A stretch of 64,000 nucleotides of DNA. It comes from Rhizomys pruinosus. Its lineage: Eukaryota; Chordata; Mammalia; Rodentia; Spalacidae. Shown here piece by piece: positions 1 to 10,690 of the stretch. Under the pieces are notes generated by a model. That model was not told where the DNA came from. It ran no database searches and worked only from the letters and a program-made list of their open reading frames with translations. The stretch covers positions 114,460 through 178,459 of the forward strand of contig VZQC01000353.1 in NCBI GenBank assembly GCA_009823505.1, in the 5' to 3' direction. Each line of letters starts with the position of its first letter. Position 1 is the stretch's first letter. The position numbers and the translations under genes were made by a program.

Positions 1-639
1 ACAGACTGGAGGAGAAAAGAGACCATTGGTCTTTTCTGTACAGGATCCTGCATGCTATAATACCAACAGCCAGGCATGATATGCCCACTGGTGTAACAGT
101 AGCATGACTATCATGGGGTGACTAAGCCCCTTCCTTATTGATTTTGAGGCTTGTTCCAGAGAAGAGAATTTCATATCTAGTACTGTAATCCCAGTCAAAA
201 CTCATGGCTAGGGTGTTGATAAGTTTTTGGAGTACAACCAGCTATTTTTATTTTGATAAATGACCATGTTGTCCAATTGCCTCTGAAATATATACATTTA
301 TATCTACAGATATGGGCTACTCTCAACCGTGGTCAGAGAAGCTTATTTTTGACATGGGCAGCAGTCAAGGGAGGGATGCATAATTGGTCAAACGGCTGAG
401 AATGTGAGACAGAATGCTCAGGCACAAACAGCTCACCTATATTATTCCTGTCCCCAACAAGGCGTAGGGAACATCAAGAAAGAGGAGACAGGGAAAAGGT
501 AAGGTCCAGGAAATAGGGCAGAGTGCTGTGAAATGCTTTCTTCTGGTTTGTCATGGTTATTGCATTCATGAAATCACAGCATCTCTGGTTCCCTGTACAA
601 GAACTAAGTAGCAAAAATTCCAGTCACACTGAGGGACGA

Positions 640-870
640 GCATCAGGCCCTACCCCTACTGAAGAGAAGCACGGTTCATAGCTGCTAGTGAAGAGAGAAT
701 GGAAAATTAGGGTTTTTTTTTTTTTTTTGGGTGGGGGTTTCTGGCGGACGCCTGGACACATACGTACACATGAGCAGCACTAACTGGACTTAATGAGATA
801 TGCAAAATAAAAGGCACACTCTTTTAAGGGGAATGCTGAGGTGGCTCTACAGGGAGTTGGAGAGAGGAAA
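640..870 (+). mobile_element. L1 3'-UTR fragment (old)
   Basis: The text resembles the end of rodent L1/Lx 3' UTRs: a gagcagcactaactggac-type segment at about 770-790, then an A-rich tail. A homopolymer T run sits at 713-728. It is decayed, and the boundaries are estimates from recognised phrases, not an alignment. Confidence 0.4.
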
Positions 871-1770
871 GGAAAGTAAATATTATTTTATTTCAATGCA
901 TATCTATAATAAATTCTCCAGAAAGAAAAAAAATTAAAATCAAAATGAATTGTGAATAAAATGCTTTAATGTCAATAGTGTGAGCTCTTGCTTGCCCTTT
1001 GAAAACCAAGCTCTTTACTTATTTTATAATAAGCCTCATCAAAAAGTATATTTCCATTGCAAATGCTTGCTGTTTCTTTCATCAGTGTGATATTTAAAGC
1101 ATATTTCTTCTTTAGACTATTTCACCTGTTTTCCAAATAAATAGATGAAAACTCAGAGAAGTAAAGTTTCTTGGTGTCTTATAAGTATAGATGTCAGAAC
1201 GAAGGCTGAGGCCCATCAACTCCAGTGTTCTTCCTCCTTCTTCAGCTATCATTGAGTTTCTTAACTCTGGAGCTCCAGAACAGAATGCCTTCTGAGTGTA
1301 CTCATCACTGAGGAGAACATCAATATAAATTAGGTCTAAGGTGACTCAGCGATGAATATCAGTGAGAAAGTAGGCAAATGGGTGAGAAGCATGTGGACAC
1401 AGTGTCTTGAGAGCTAGGGTCTCTTATGTGTTCCATGTCATAATGAGGATAGATCCATGTTCCTGTCTTTCTCTTTGCACCTGTGCATTCCACAGGTTTA
1501 TGCCACAGTTCATTCTACTAATGAAATAACCTCAATATCCTAATGACTTCATTGGGTGTTTTTCACAGCTCCCTAACAGATTTAAAGAACAGAGATAATA
1601 GGGAAAGTGATACAGTCAGGGAGGTAAAAAGGGAAAGGAAAAGGAAAGGAATAAAACGGACCTAACAAATGTGACCTTACTGGGATGAATTCAGCAATCA
1701 GTTCTCCCCTCCAGAGTCAAGCTCATAACTTCCTTAGAGTCTCATGCCATGAATGAATAATGACAAATTA
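871..1770. other. unique AT-rich DNA, nothing recognised
   Basis: No open frame of note, no SINE head and no LTR ends were seen on either strand. The same holds for 1-640. Confidence 0.5.
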
Positions 1771-1972
1771 GGGGCTGGAGAGATGGCTCAGTGGTTAAGA
1801 ACATTGGCTACTCTTACAGAGGAACTGGATTCAATTCCCAGCAGCTAACAACTGTCTGTAACTCCAGTTCCAGAGGATCTGACGTCCGTTTCTGACCTCC
1901 ATGGCCATTGCATTACATGGGTGCACTTACATAGATGCAGGCAATATACTCATAGACATAAAAATTTAAAAG
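1771..1972 (+). mobile_element. B2: B2 SINE (older type)
   Basis: It begins with the tRNA-derived head ggggctggagagatggctca and continues through the ttcaattcccagcag box-B region to an AT-rich tail. It has the single actccagttccag segment, without the internal duplication found in the younger copies of this window. Confidence 0.9.
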
Positions 1973-3060
1973 AGAAAGAAACTTGATAATATACACTGAA
2001 GTAAAAATTTAAAAAATGTCTGAATTATGGAAAACATTTTTCAAATATTTGTGACTTTCTTAAAAGCTTAGGAAGCAGCTGAGGAAAGACAGTCAAACAT
2101 TGTGATATTAAATAGCATCTTCTCAAATGTTGGCTTTGCAAGTTAGTTTCTAGAAAAATGTCTAGAAAAATGTCAAGACATTTTTTTTCTGTTGTCCAAT
2201 CCTTCTTTTATTGGCCTCTACTCCCAAAAAAAAAAAAGATTTCATACTGTCAGAGGACATGATCAGACCACAGATATGGTAAATCAATAAAAAGTCTTTA
2301 ACCCCACATTGCCCTTTAGCCTATCTTTTCTTCATTTACTCCATTGGGATTTCATTGTCTGTTCTTATACTTGTTCCTGAACCTCAGAGCCATTCCTTCA
2401 CTTGGGAAGGGATTTGGTTCCCCATCTTTTTCCTAGCTTGAAAAGATAACTACAGAAAAATGATTTGCTGGAAAATCAAAGAATAAAGTTTCAAGGCTGG
2501 AGTCATATAAAAGCTCCATAGAAGCCAGAGAGGTCAGGAGTATAGGAGATCTTCCAGTTTCTCAGTAAGGATGGGATTGGCAATTAGGATGGCACAAATG
2601 ACCTGGAGATCAAGGTCATTGGTTGAGTGGGTCATCTGACTAGTTGTAGAGTGAAAGAAAGTAGAAAAGTCTGAAAAACTCCATAGATCTTTATTTTTAG
2701 AAATATTCAGATTAAACATAAGTGCCATAGTAGAGACAATGTAATCAAATTCTGTTAATTAAAATAACTCTTTAGGTTATCTATTATTATATTGAACTTA
2801 GTAACTTTTGCAAATTATTATTATATATAGTAGTATTTAACATTCGCTGATTAGATACGAACTGTGGTTCTTTGTAGTGGGGTCTACTGACTTATCCTCA
2901 GATGTTTCTATGGTTGAAACTTGAAGTTCTCGGGCTTATAATTTGAACTCTTCATCCCTGTTTGATGATGTTATTTTTGTTGTTAAAACTTTAGGAATCT
3001 TCAAACATTTACTTAAGGAAAACATGACATCTTGTAGCCAAAAAAAATCCTCCAATTCCT
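1973..3060. other. unique AT-rich DNA with a short tandem duplication
   Basis: The only structure seen is a duplicated tctagaaaaatg unit around 2149-2172 and short A/T homopolymers near 2180 and 2226. A 64-codon frame at 2534-2728 on the minus strand has no recognisable product. Confidence 0.5.
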
Positions 3061-3136
3061 GTGGTATGTGTATATATGTATGTATGCATGTATATATTTA
3101 TGTATGTATATAATTATGTATGTATATTATATATAG
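3061..3136 (+). repeat. (TATG)n-like degenerate microsatellite
   Basis: Alternating tatg/tgta units followed by tatatata. It accounts for the short tyrosine- and valine-rich open frame here. Confidence 0.8.
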
Positions 3137-3275
3137 TGAAGCAATACAAGTTGGGGAGAACAACAACAAAAGAACTGGAAAACAAAAACAAAAACAAAAA
3201 CAAAATCTCTGGAAGGACTCGGAAAGAGATGCAGGACATGTGATCCAAGGATCACAAAAAAATAAAAGAGCAATC
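3137..3275 (+). mobile_element. L1 3'-end fragment
   Basis: Shares the motif order 'gcaa(ta)acaa-ttgggg-gaacaacaacaa-aaagatgcaggaca' with the L1 tails at 35.75-35.9 kb and 61.4-61.9 kb. A (CAAAAA)n stretch lies at 3181-3205. The piece lacks the G-rich tract and ends near the following B2. Confidence 0.45.
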
Positions 3276-3287
3276 CAACTCAATTCT

Positions 3288-3515
3288 TTTGGCTACAGAC
3301 CGCTCTTGCAGAGGACCCAGGTTCGATCCCCAGCACCCACATGGCAGCCAAGAACCATCTGAAACTCCAATTCCAGGAGAACTCCAGTTCCAGGGGACTC
3401 CGAGACCCTCTTCTGACCTCCGCGGCATTGCACGACACGGGTGCACAGACTTGCATGCAGACAGTACATTCATACACATACAGAAATAAATAAAATTAAT
3501 AAAAAAAATATCAAT
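3288..3515 (+). mobile_element. B2: B2 SINE, young subfamily, 5' truncated
   Basis: It starts inside the tRNA-like head (ctacagaccgctcttgcag) and so lacks about the first 35 bp. It contains the duplicated aactccaRttccagg segment and ends in cagaaataaataaaatta. Confidence 0.9.
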
Positions 3516-3672
3516 TTTTAAATGTGACAAAAGAATGGAAAAGTCTAAAGAAATGAGATAGGTGGTTGTATGTCAAGAGAAGGCAGGAAGGCAGGAATAA
3601 TTAAATAAAACTATTTGTATACAAATGTAAAGCCAAATATATGCCAAAATTCTTTGCAAGAAAAATGGCTGT

Positions 3673-3881
3673 GGGGCTGCAGAGATGGCCTAGTGGATAA
3701 GAGCACCTTCTGCTCTTGCAGAGGACCAGGGTTCGATTCCCAGCACCTACATGGTGGCTGAGAACTGTCCGTAACTCTAATTCCAGGAGAACTCCAGTTC
3801 CAGGGGAATCCAACATCCTCTTCTAACCACGACATTGCATGACATGCGTGCACAAACCTACATGCAGACAGTACATTCATA

Positions 3882-3920
<39 letters not shown>

Positions 3921-3923
3921 ATG
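3673..3923 (+). mobile_element. B2: B2 SINE, young subfamily, with TSD
   Basis: Complete head and tail, ending in an (AAAT)n run at 3885-3922. It is flanked by 12-bp target duplications aaaaatggctgt (3661-3672) and aaaaagggctgt (3924-3935) with one mismatch. The internal duplication is present. Confidence 0.93.
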
Positions 3924-3935
3924 AAAAAGGGCTGT

Positions 3936-4496
3936 TTAAAAATATTAAATGTTTCTTTTGGCAATAGAATATTTTACAGTATTAGACAGAGGAAATAAAC
4001 CTTTATTTTGGACACATAAATGGTTGAGACAGAGCAAGATGGAATTCTTTGTTTACACATGCACTCCAGTGCCCAGATTTGCCAAAGAATTGTGCTCCCA
4101 GTCAATAGGCCCCTTGTACTTGTTTGTTTAATTGATCACAATGCTTTGTCAACCTTCATGACCAAAGTGTCAAATATTTACAGACTGGAAAATGTAGCAT
4201 TTGGCATAACATAGTCCTTCCTCTCTGCTGCACACACAGCAGTTTACACAACACATCCACCCAGACAGAAATCCAAACTTACTGAATAAATAATGTCTAT
4301 AGACTGACTCAAGTCCATAAACATTACTGACAATCATGATTTAAAACAAAGCAAACAAAATGCATAAAGATTCTGATTTTTTTGTATTGTGTCAGAGAGT
4401 ATTTATAATCAAAGTATTAGAGGATTCATGAAAGGAAGATATTTATGAAACAAATATTTATTTTCTGGATTTGAAGATCTCTAATAGTATTTTATT
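3936..4496. other. unique AT-rich DNA, nothing recognised
   Basis: Short overlapping frames occur at 3949-4214 on the plus strand without recognisable product or codon structure. Confidence 0.4.
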
Positions 4497-4504
4497 CTGT
4501 TTCT

Positions 4505-5552
4505 TTTTTGTCTATTACTTTTGAATTTTTTTCATTTTTTTTAACAATAAGTAATAATTTATGAGTACAAGCATCCTTCATGTAAAACCAATTTGCAAGC
4601 AGTTGTGCCCAAACCCACACAGCCCAAGGGTCCCACCATCCAGTTGGAGGGTTTGTATGTTTAATCGAGTTGATCAAATAAGTGTCCAGTCTATACTGCT
4701 GTAGTTTCACCATTCACCCCAATCACAGCCCTTACATTCTGCCATGGCCCCTCTTCTGCAGATTGTTCCCTAGGCTTAGAAAAGGGGCACAGGTGGACGA
4801 GAAGCAAAACAGTCTACTTTCTCTGGAGCTGTCGTTCTGGACTCTGGTCAATTCTGGCTGTTTCCTTTCATGGGCTGATAGTTTGTCCAGGAATAACCTT
4901 TCAGTCTGTGCTGGATAGCTTTAGTGTCAACTTGACACACCTGGGTTGAGGGAGCCTCATTTGGGGAATTGGCTCCATTGGACTAGCCTGTGACCACATC
5001 TGTGGAGTATTGTCTTGATTTTCGAGTAGTGTGGGAGGGCCCAGCCCACAATGAGTGGTGCCACCCTGGGCAGGTTGTTGTGTACCATATAAGAAGGCAG
5101 GCTGGGCATGAGCCAGGGGAGCTAGCCAGTAAAAAGCATCCTCTATGGCCTGTGATTCAGCTCCTGCCTCCAGGTTCCTGCCCTGAGTTCCTGCCTTGGG
5201 CTCCCTAAGTGATGAACTGTGACCCAGGAGATGTAAGTTGAATGAACCCTTTCCTCCCCAAGTTGGTGTCGGTCAGAGTGTTTTTTCACAGCAATTGAAG
5301 ACAAACTAGAACACAGTCCTACTAATGAAACACAGGCAACTAGATATATAGGTATTTAAACAGTACTAATTGTTATGGTAGGTTACTTTGGTATAGACAC
5401 AGATATTTGGATGGTATATTAATCTATGAATTACATTTTTTTCTGTAATATATGAGAGGGTCTTAATGTGGCTTATAACATCTCCTAACTGCTAGAGGAT
5501 GTAAGCTTGTGGCATCATCCATGGGTTATTCCTCCAAGAAGAGAGCTAATAC
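4505..5552 (-). mobile_element. L1 3'-UTR fragment, copy 1a
   Basis: Co-linear with 25.83-26.40 kb, which lies inside a clearly delimited L1: shared phrases include tacaagcatccttcat, cccaccatccagt, attgttccctaggctt, taacatctcctaac and ggatgtaagcttg. It is interrupted by the LTR at 4907-5313. Short direct repeats ctgtttct at 4497-4504 and 5553-5560, with a T-rich stretch just inside the left one, fit a minus-strand insertion. It lacks the last 160 bp seen in the other copies. Homology is clear; the 8-bp duplication is only suggestive. Confidence 0.7.
4907..5313 (+). mobile_element. solo LTR (ERVL/MaLR-like), 407 bp
   Basis: It begins TGTGCTGG and ends GAACA, i.e. TG...CA ends, and lies between perfect 5-bp direct repeats CAGTC at 4902-4906 and 5314-5318. 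The related copy at 26.16 kb reads straight through the site without the insert, giving a natural empty-site comparison. Inside are a TATA-like ccatataagaag (about 5086) and a degenerate polyadenylation region (aatgaaccctttcc, about 5240). Five-base target duplications and the size fit class III (ERVL/MaLR) LTRs. The sequence matches a common rodent repeat I recognise but cannot name with certainty. Confidence 0.8.
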
Positions 5553-5927
5553 CTGTTTCTAAATAATAATCTGTAATAGGCTGTGCTCCACAAACAAAAA
5601 TCATGAAATGGAAGTGTTACATATGTGTGATTGATTGTGTAGGTTTGTCATGAAACATTGCATGGGTCTACTCCTGAATGATTTTCATTTTGACTTGAAT
5701 GAAAGTAACATGACTCAGTATCTCCAGAAATCTTAGTAGGTAGAATTATTCAGAGCAGAAGTAAGAGGTCACTTTATAAAATGAACACAACCAGACATGG
5801 GTTTTCATGGGACCAAAAAGCAGTTGTTGAAAGCAGGGAGTCAGAAAGTGTTTTTTGCCTGATGGCTTCCTTTGATCTCTACTTTGTTCATACACTGCCT
5901 CACATACCAAATGATCCTCCCTCAAAA
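5553..5927. other. unique spacer between two L1 pieces
   Basis: It is not part of the L1 3' UTR: the homologous region at 26.40 kb is continuous without it. It is therefore pre-insertion host DNA between two independent insertions. Confidence 0.6.
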
Positions 5928-5942
5928 ACAAAGGACAGTATG

Positions 5943-6878
5943 TTAATTCATGATTTACATTTTCTTCTGTTAAGTATGGCAGGGTCTTCGTGTGGTTCAT
6001 AACATCTCCTAACCATTAGAGGATGTAAGCTTGAGGCATCAGCCATGGGTTATTCCTCCAAGGAGAGAGCTAATACCCAATTAGATTTGGGATATACAGA
6101 CATATGGCTGCCACTGCTGCACAGTATTTCCAGGCAGATGAGGTGTAGCTGGTGCTGACGGAGGAGTCTTGCTTGACTCAAGGAGACCTATATTTGCTTT
6201 ATTGGTTTAGTGGTCTTTGGTAACACTCTCTGGCATCCCAGAGACCATCTGTATACTTGCAAGTGCGGTCTCCATACATCTTTCCCATGTTTATATCAGG
6301 TCTTCAACAGCAGGGCCTTATCGCCTCTCTTCCTGCAGATATCCCAGTTTGGAGGCAAGGAGCCTTTACCATTTGTGGGGGCTTGGATCCCCTGGCCAAC
6401 ATCTCCTTGGTAGAATAATCCATTGTTGATGTCAGAGCTCCTGTATTAATATATTTTGTTTAAGTGCATAGCTTAAGGAGACTTTAGCATTATATTTGGT
6501 TCTGAATAGAGAATAATCCTTTTCACAGTTTCTATGTCCATTAGTCAATTAAAGAAGGCAGTTTTACTGATTTTACAAGAGAATACCTCTATAACAGCTG
6601 GCTCCAATCTACAGCTGGAGAACGACCTCATCATCATCATATTTCTCCTTATTCTATGGGGGGGAGTTAAGAAAGTCTCTTGTATTAAAACCTTTGCNAA
6701 AAATGAAAACAAAACAAAACAAAAAAGCAGAGAAAGATGCAGAAAACTTATGGCAGAATGCATGGTCTGGGATGGGTAGGGGTGGGGTGGGGGGAAGGGA
6801 AGGGGATATATGCCTGAACTGAATTGGAAAATGATGTATGAAATACACAAAGCATCAATTAAAAAATATGAAAAAAAT
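5943..6878 (+). mobile_element. L1 insertion with 5' inversion (twin priming), copy 1b
   Basis: Positions 5943-6692 are L1 3' UTR in minus orientation, matching about 26.26-27.03 kb. Positions 6698-6878 are the terminal 3' UTR in plus orientation (G-rich tract 6775-6805, then gaattggaaaatgatgtatgaaat and an A-rich tail), the reverse complement of about 25.64-25.80 kb. The whole is bracketed by 15-bp direct repeats acaaaggacagtatg (5928-5942) and acaaaggacagaatg (6879-6893), one mismatch. That is the classic twin-priming product. An ambiguous base n at 6697 lies exactly at the inversion junction. Confidence 0.82.
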
Positions 6879-6893
6879 ACAAAGGACAGAATG

Positions 6894-7982
6894 ACTGGCA
6901 GGAAGATGGTGGCTGAGTCTGGGAATGTAGCTAAATAGTAGAGCCACTACTCAGTACGTACCCTTAACTCTGAATGAAGAATGGGTTATTTTCTAGGAGC
7001 TTTTGAAGTAGGAGAATCCTTTATCCTGATATTACATCCATCTGATCATAACTGAAGACGTTCAACTACATGGTAAATTAAGCCTCATATCCCATAGTCA
7101 TGAGATTTTGTAGTTTATATAGGCCAAATTTCTTTTGGATAACTTTACCAGTTCTGAGAAACTAAATGGGTACCAAAGAATCAGTAGATGGGGCAAAGAA
7201 GTTTTCTCAATTATTATATGAAGAAATCTGCCCACCTCAGAGTGGTATTAGTAAACACTTGCTTGTTGAATCATCTAAGAACTGTGTAGCAATAATAATG
7301 AATCTAATTCCATTTTGACTGCACTATATGAGCCAATCCCTGGTTTTTCTCATTGGCTGCTTATAATGTAGGATTATTTTCTATTTTTTAATAATATGGA
7401 ATTGAGTTCAATATTTCGTAAAGAATGCAAAGATTGGTTGTACAGTTATGCTTCATGAACTCACAAGCCTCCGTTCTTGGGGTTACCTCCCCCCTGGGCT
7501 TTCCTCAGGTATGGACTTTATGGAAGTTAGTGAGTCCATGTGCCTAACTTTAGGCATGTCATTTAAGCAGTGGTATTAAGAAGAACCTTCATTTCTTGGT
7601 AGATTCAACAACAGATCGTAGTGAGGGAAAAGTTTGCTGTGTTGCCAAGGTTATCTGAATTCTAATCCTAAACAAAAACCTCCTCTTATTTCTTGCTAGA
7701 GTCATTCATTTCTATGTTGTGAGTACTAAGGAATGCCATAGAATATCAACTAAAATTGTCAGATAGAAGCATGCTAATGCTACAGGAAGCAGACAACTGA
7801 TCTGGCAGGGTGCCCTCCTGGGTCCCTGGGAGCCATAGTGAGCACAGTGAATTCTCCCTCATCCTGCTGCAGGTCTTTACTAATTAAAAATTGAAAATTT
7901 TCCAGACATGGATCACATCATGGGCTAACATCAAATGAAAAGAGCATCATGCAGAATCCAGTGGTATAAGAAAACTCAAATT
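6894..7982. other. unique AT-rich DNA, nothing recognised
   Basis: No repeat heads, LTR ends or meaningful frames were recognised on either strand. Confidence 0.5.
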
Positions 7983-8084
7983 TGGAGTTGGAGAGATGGC
8001 TCAGTGTTTAAGAGCACTGACTGCTCTTGCAGAGGACCCGGGTTCAATTCCTAGCACCCACATGGCAGCTAAGAACCATCTTTA
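7983..8084 (+). mobile_element. B2: B2 SINE, 5' half
   Basis: ggagttggagagatggctca through cccacatggcagctaagaacc, then abruptly replaced by a B1. The 3' half is not found directly after the B1, because another B2 starts there. Confidence 0.85.
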
Positions 8085-8243
8085 AGCCCAGCCTGGCGTG
8101 GTGGTGCATGGCCTTTAATCCTAGCACTAGGGAGGCAGAGGCAGGTGGATCTCTGTGAGTTCAAGGCCAGACTGGTCTACAGAGTGAGTTCCAGGCCAGC
8201 TGGGGCTGTAGCGAGACCCTGCAAAAAAAAAAAAAAAAAAAAA
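8085..8243 (+). mobile_element. B1: B1 SINE with 21-nt poly(A)
   Basis: 7SL-derived body (cctggcgtggtggtgcatg ... ggcaggtggatctctgtgag ... cagagtgagttccagg) ending in an A run at 8223-8243. It is sandwiched between two B2 elements. Confidence 0.92.
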
Positions 8244-8244
8244 T

Positions 8245-8435
8245 GGGGCTGGAGAGATAGCCTAGCGGTTAAGAGCACCTTCTGCTCTTGCAGAGGACCT
8301 GGGTTCGATCCCCAGCACCCACATGGCTGCTAAGAACCGTCTGTAACTCCAATTCCAGGAGAACTCCAGTTCCAGGGGAATCTGAGACCCTCTTCTGACC
8401 TCCACGGCATTGCACGACCCACATCTACCTATGGG
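8245..8435 (+). mobile_element. B2: B2 SINE, young subfamily, tail truncated
   Basis: Complete head with agcggttaagagcacc, the internal duplication present, ends at gcattgcacgacccacat without the usual tail. Confidence 0.9.
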
Positions 8436-9560
8436 TAAATAGGCTAGATATTTTAAGTATTTTTTTCAATTCTATAATAAAAAATAAAATTATGCTACCT
8501 AGGAAAAAAATCACAAACAATTTTAATGGTGTAAAGCAATGGAATTAAGTGAAACATACTAGGGAAGCTATATAACAGAACAATTTTTCTCTGTCCTCCA
8601 AATCTGAGGTCTGAAAAGAGACTTTGCCTAGAAATTTAGGCATCTAGAATAGAATGCATTCCTGTCTAGAAAATATATGGAGTTCTTCTACAAGAGATGC
8701 TGTAAGTCTGAAGTCAGGAATTGGGAGCTACAGTAAAAAAAAGGAAGTGGTTTCCCTCTTGTTGCCAAATGCCAGTGCACACAAGATCAATAAATGGGTA
8801 GTCATGCTTCTGAATCTTCAAAGACATCATGCTGAAAATGCACCATAGCACAGGCTTTGCTTATTAATTACAGTATTCATGCTCACATCAAAGCAACTCT
8901 CAGATGGATTACTGCAGCTTGCATTTAAGAGGTCCTGAACAATTTGAGATGTACACTGAAACCTGTCAATTGATTACCTTAGAAAGAAATGATGCTATTT
9001 TAAAAAGTAAAATATTAAAAATAAGTATCTGTACTTCAGACCTTGATTTACTTCATTTAGCTTGACGTCATCCAGGTTAAAGACATGTCACAAATGACAG
9101 TATTTCCTTTTTTCCTAACTCTAAGTAATATCCATAATTATTATTATATCATTAGTTATTACTTCATAATACTTAAATATGAACAATGCTATTCCGGATG
9201 GTACTTATAATGAATAAAAATAATTTCACTAGCCACAATAGATTTTTAAGTCATTAATATTTTGGTCATAAGATCATGTGTACACACATCTGTACACACA
9301 AAGACACACACATATACACACAGAAACACACGCATTCACATTAACTTTGCTCTATTGATTTACTCAACTACGCATATCCATGCTGAGTGAATACCATGGT
9401 TGTTGGGATTCAGTAAATGTGGTCACGTGGAGATTACTAACTACACTAATAGTATACCATTCACCTATCTGCTGTGAGTAAGCAACTCAAATATAGTAGC
9501 AACTGAACTAAAACCATCAGAGATATGGTAATAATACTAGCACACACAAACACACACAGA
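8436..9560. other. unique AT-rich DNA; CA-rich patch
   Basis: A degenerate (CA)-rich patch lies at about 9280-9335. Nothing else was recognised. Confidence 0.45.
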
Positions 9561-9562
9561 AG

Positions 9563-9564
9563 AT

Positions 9565-9619
<55 letters not shown>

Positions 9620-9648
9620 GATAGATAGATAGATAGATAGATAGATAC
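9563..9648 (+). repeat. (GATA)n microsatellite
   Basis: About 20 nearly uninterrupted gata units with one gatgata interruption at about 9618. Confidence 0.97.
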
Positions 9649-9689
9649 CTCCATAGTCCACATATAATCATGTTATAATCTATGGACAG

Positions 9690-10345
9690 TGATATTAAAC
9701 AATTCTTCCAAACTTGTTTATTTATCTTTTTCTCTTGTTATGGCTCAGCTGCTTTCTTAGACTTTCTTCAAGTATTTTATGATAAATAAGTGATGAGATG
9801 GTGTCCTGGTCTTATTGTTGATCTTAGAGAAAAGATTTTGGCTTTTCCCTGCTGAGTGTGCTGCTTACTAGAGTCATGTTATGTTACTTCTGTTACACTG
9901 AGATACATCCTTTTTGTATCTAATTTGCTTAAAGCTTTCACAAAATGTGCTTATTGTTTTTTTTAATGTTTACTTATTTATGTTTATTTTGCATATGAAT
10001 GTTTTGCCTGCATGTGTGTAAGTGCACTGAAGTTGTACAAACCATGTGGAGGGTAGAAGAGGGCACTGGACCCCGGAAATTGGAAATATGGACAGTTGTT
10101 AGCTGCCATGTCAGTGCTGGGAATTGAACCCATGTGTCCTGAAAGAGCAGCCAGTGCTCTAAACAACTTAGTCCTCTCTTATGCTTCTGTTTGTAGGATT
10201 TTGTCATGTACTTTCTCTGTGCATATTCAAACTAGTCTGTTTTTCTCTCCTTCATTTCCTATTAACACTGAGCATCATATTTATATAGTTGACTATGCTG
10301 AACCATCCTTTAAAGCATCCCAGCAATGAATCCTATTTGTTCTGT
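9690..10345 (-). mobile_element. old L1 ORF2 fragment, split by a B2
   Basis: On the minus strand the flanks of the B2 resemble the reverse transcriptase part of ORF2: on the plus strand, ttgactatgctgaaccatcctttaa... reads like the conserved 'hMLNHP'-coding stretch. It is heavily decayed, with no open frame retained. Assignment rests on recognised phrases. Confidence 0.5.
9965..10180 (-). mobile_element. B2/B3-type SINE
   Basis: Reverse-complement B2/B3 with the tail at 9960 (tttttttaatg...), the body gtgctgggaattgaacccatgtg and the degraded head agcagccagtgctcta. It lies inside an old L1. Confidence 0.8.
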
Positions 10346-10499
10346 GTACAATTCTCCATGATCTCTTTAATGCAAGATTCGTGAAGCTCAGATTGACAAA
10401 AGCACAGATTAAATCGTGTTTTTCCATGTCCACTGTGTTGAGGCACCTTTCTCAAGGATGGATCCTGATCTATATGAAAAGCAGAAAGTGAAGGTCTAG

Positions 10500-10690
10500 G
10501 GGGATTCTCAGTGGTTAAGAGCACTTGCTGCAACCACCTGTAACAAACAACTGTAATTCTACTTCCAGGGAGTCAGATGCTTTCTTCTGAAATCTACTAG
10601 AGGTTCATGAATGGGTGCACTTAAACATGTAAACCAAAAACACTTGTATACATAAAAAATAAAATAAAACACTTCATTTTATTAAAAAAA
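10500..10690 (+). mobile_element. B2: degraded B2 SINE
   Basis: gattctcagtggttaagagcacttgctg, then a partly deleted body and an ataaaataaaacac tail. Confidence 0.7.

Noticed and set aside
1771..1850. tRNA-like A and B boxes at many sites as tRNA genes
   Set aside because: They are the tRNA-derived heads of B2, B3 and ID SINEs, without cloverleaf ends or anticodon arms of genuine tRNAs.
3098..3530. Overlapping 60-117-codon frames across SINEs such as 3252-3530, 3611-3964, 43154-43377 and 61074-61325
   Set aside because: All carry the same recurrent peptide signature from reverse-read B2 sequence, and so are repeat shadows.
5421..6085. Repeats at 5421-5552 and 5946-6085 as a local segmental duplication
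   Set aside because: Each belongs to a separately inserted L1 3'-UTR piece; the second has its own 15-bp target duplication.
9563..9648. Regularly spaced short repeats as a CRISPR-like array
   Set aside because: It is an uninterrupted tetranucleotide microsatellite without spacers, in an evidently rodent genome.
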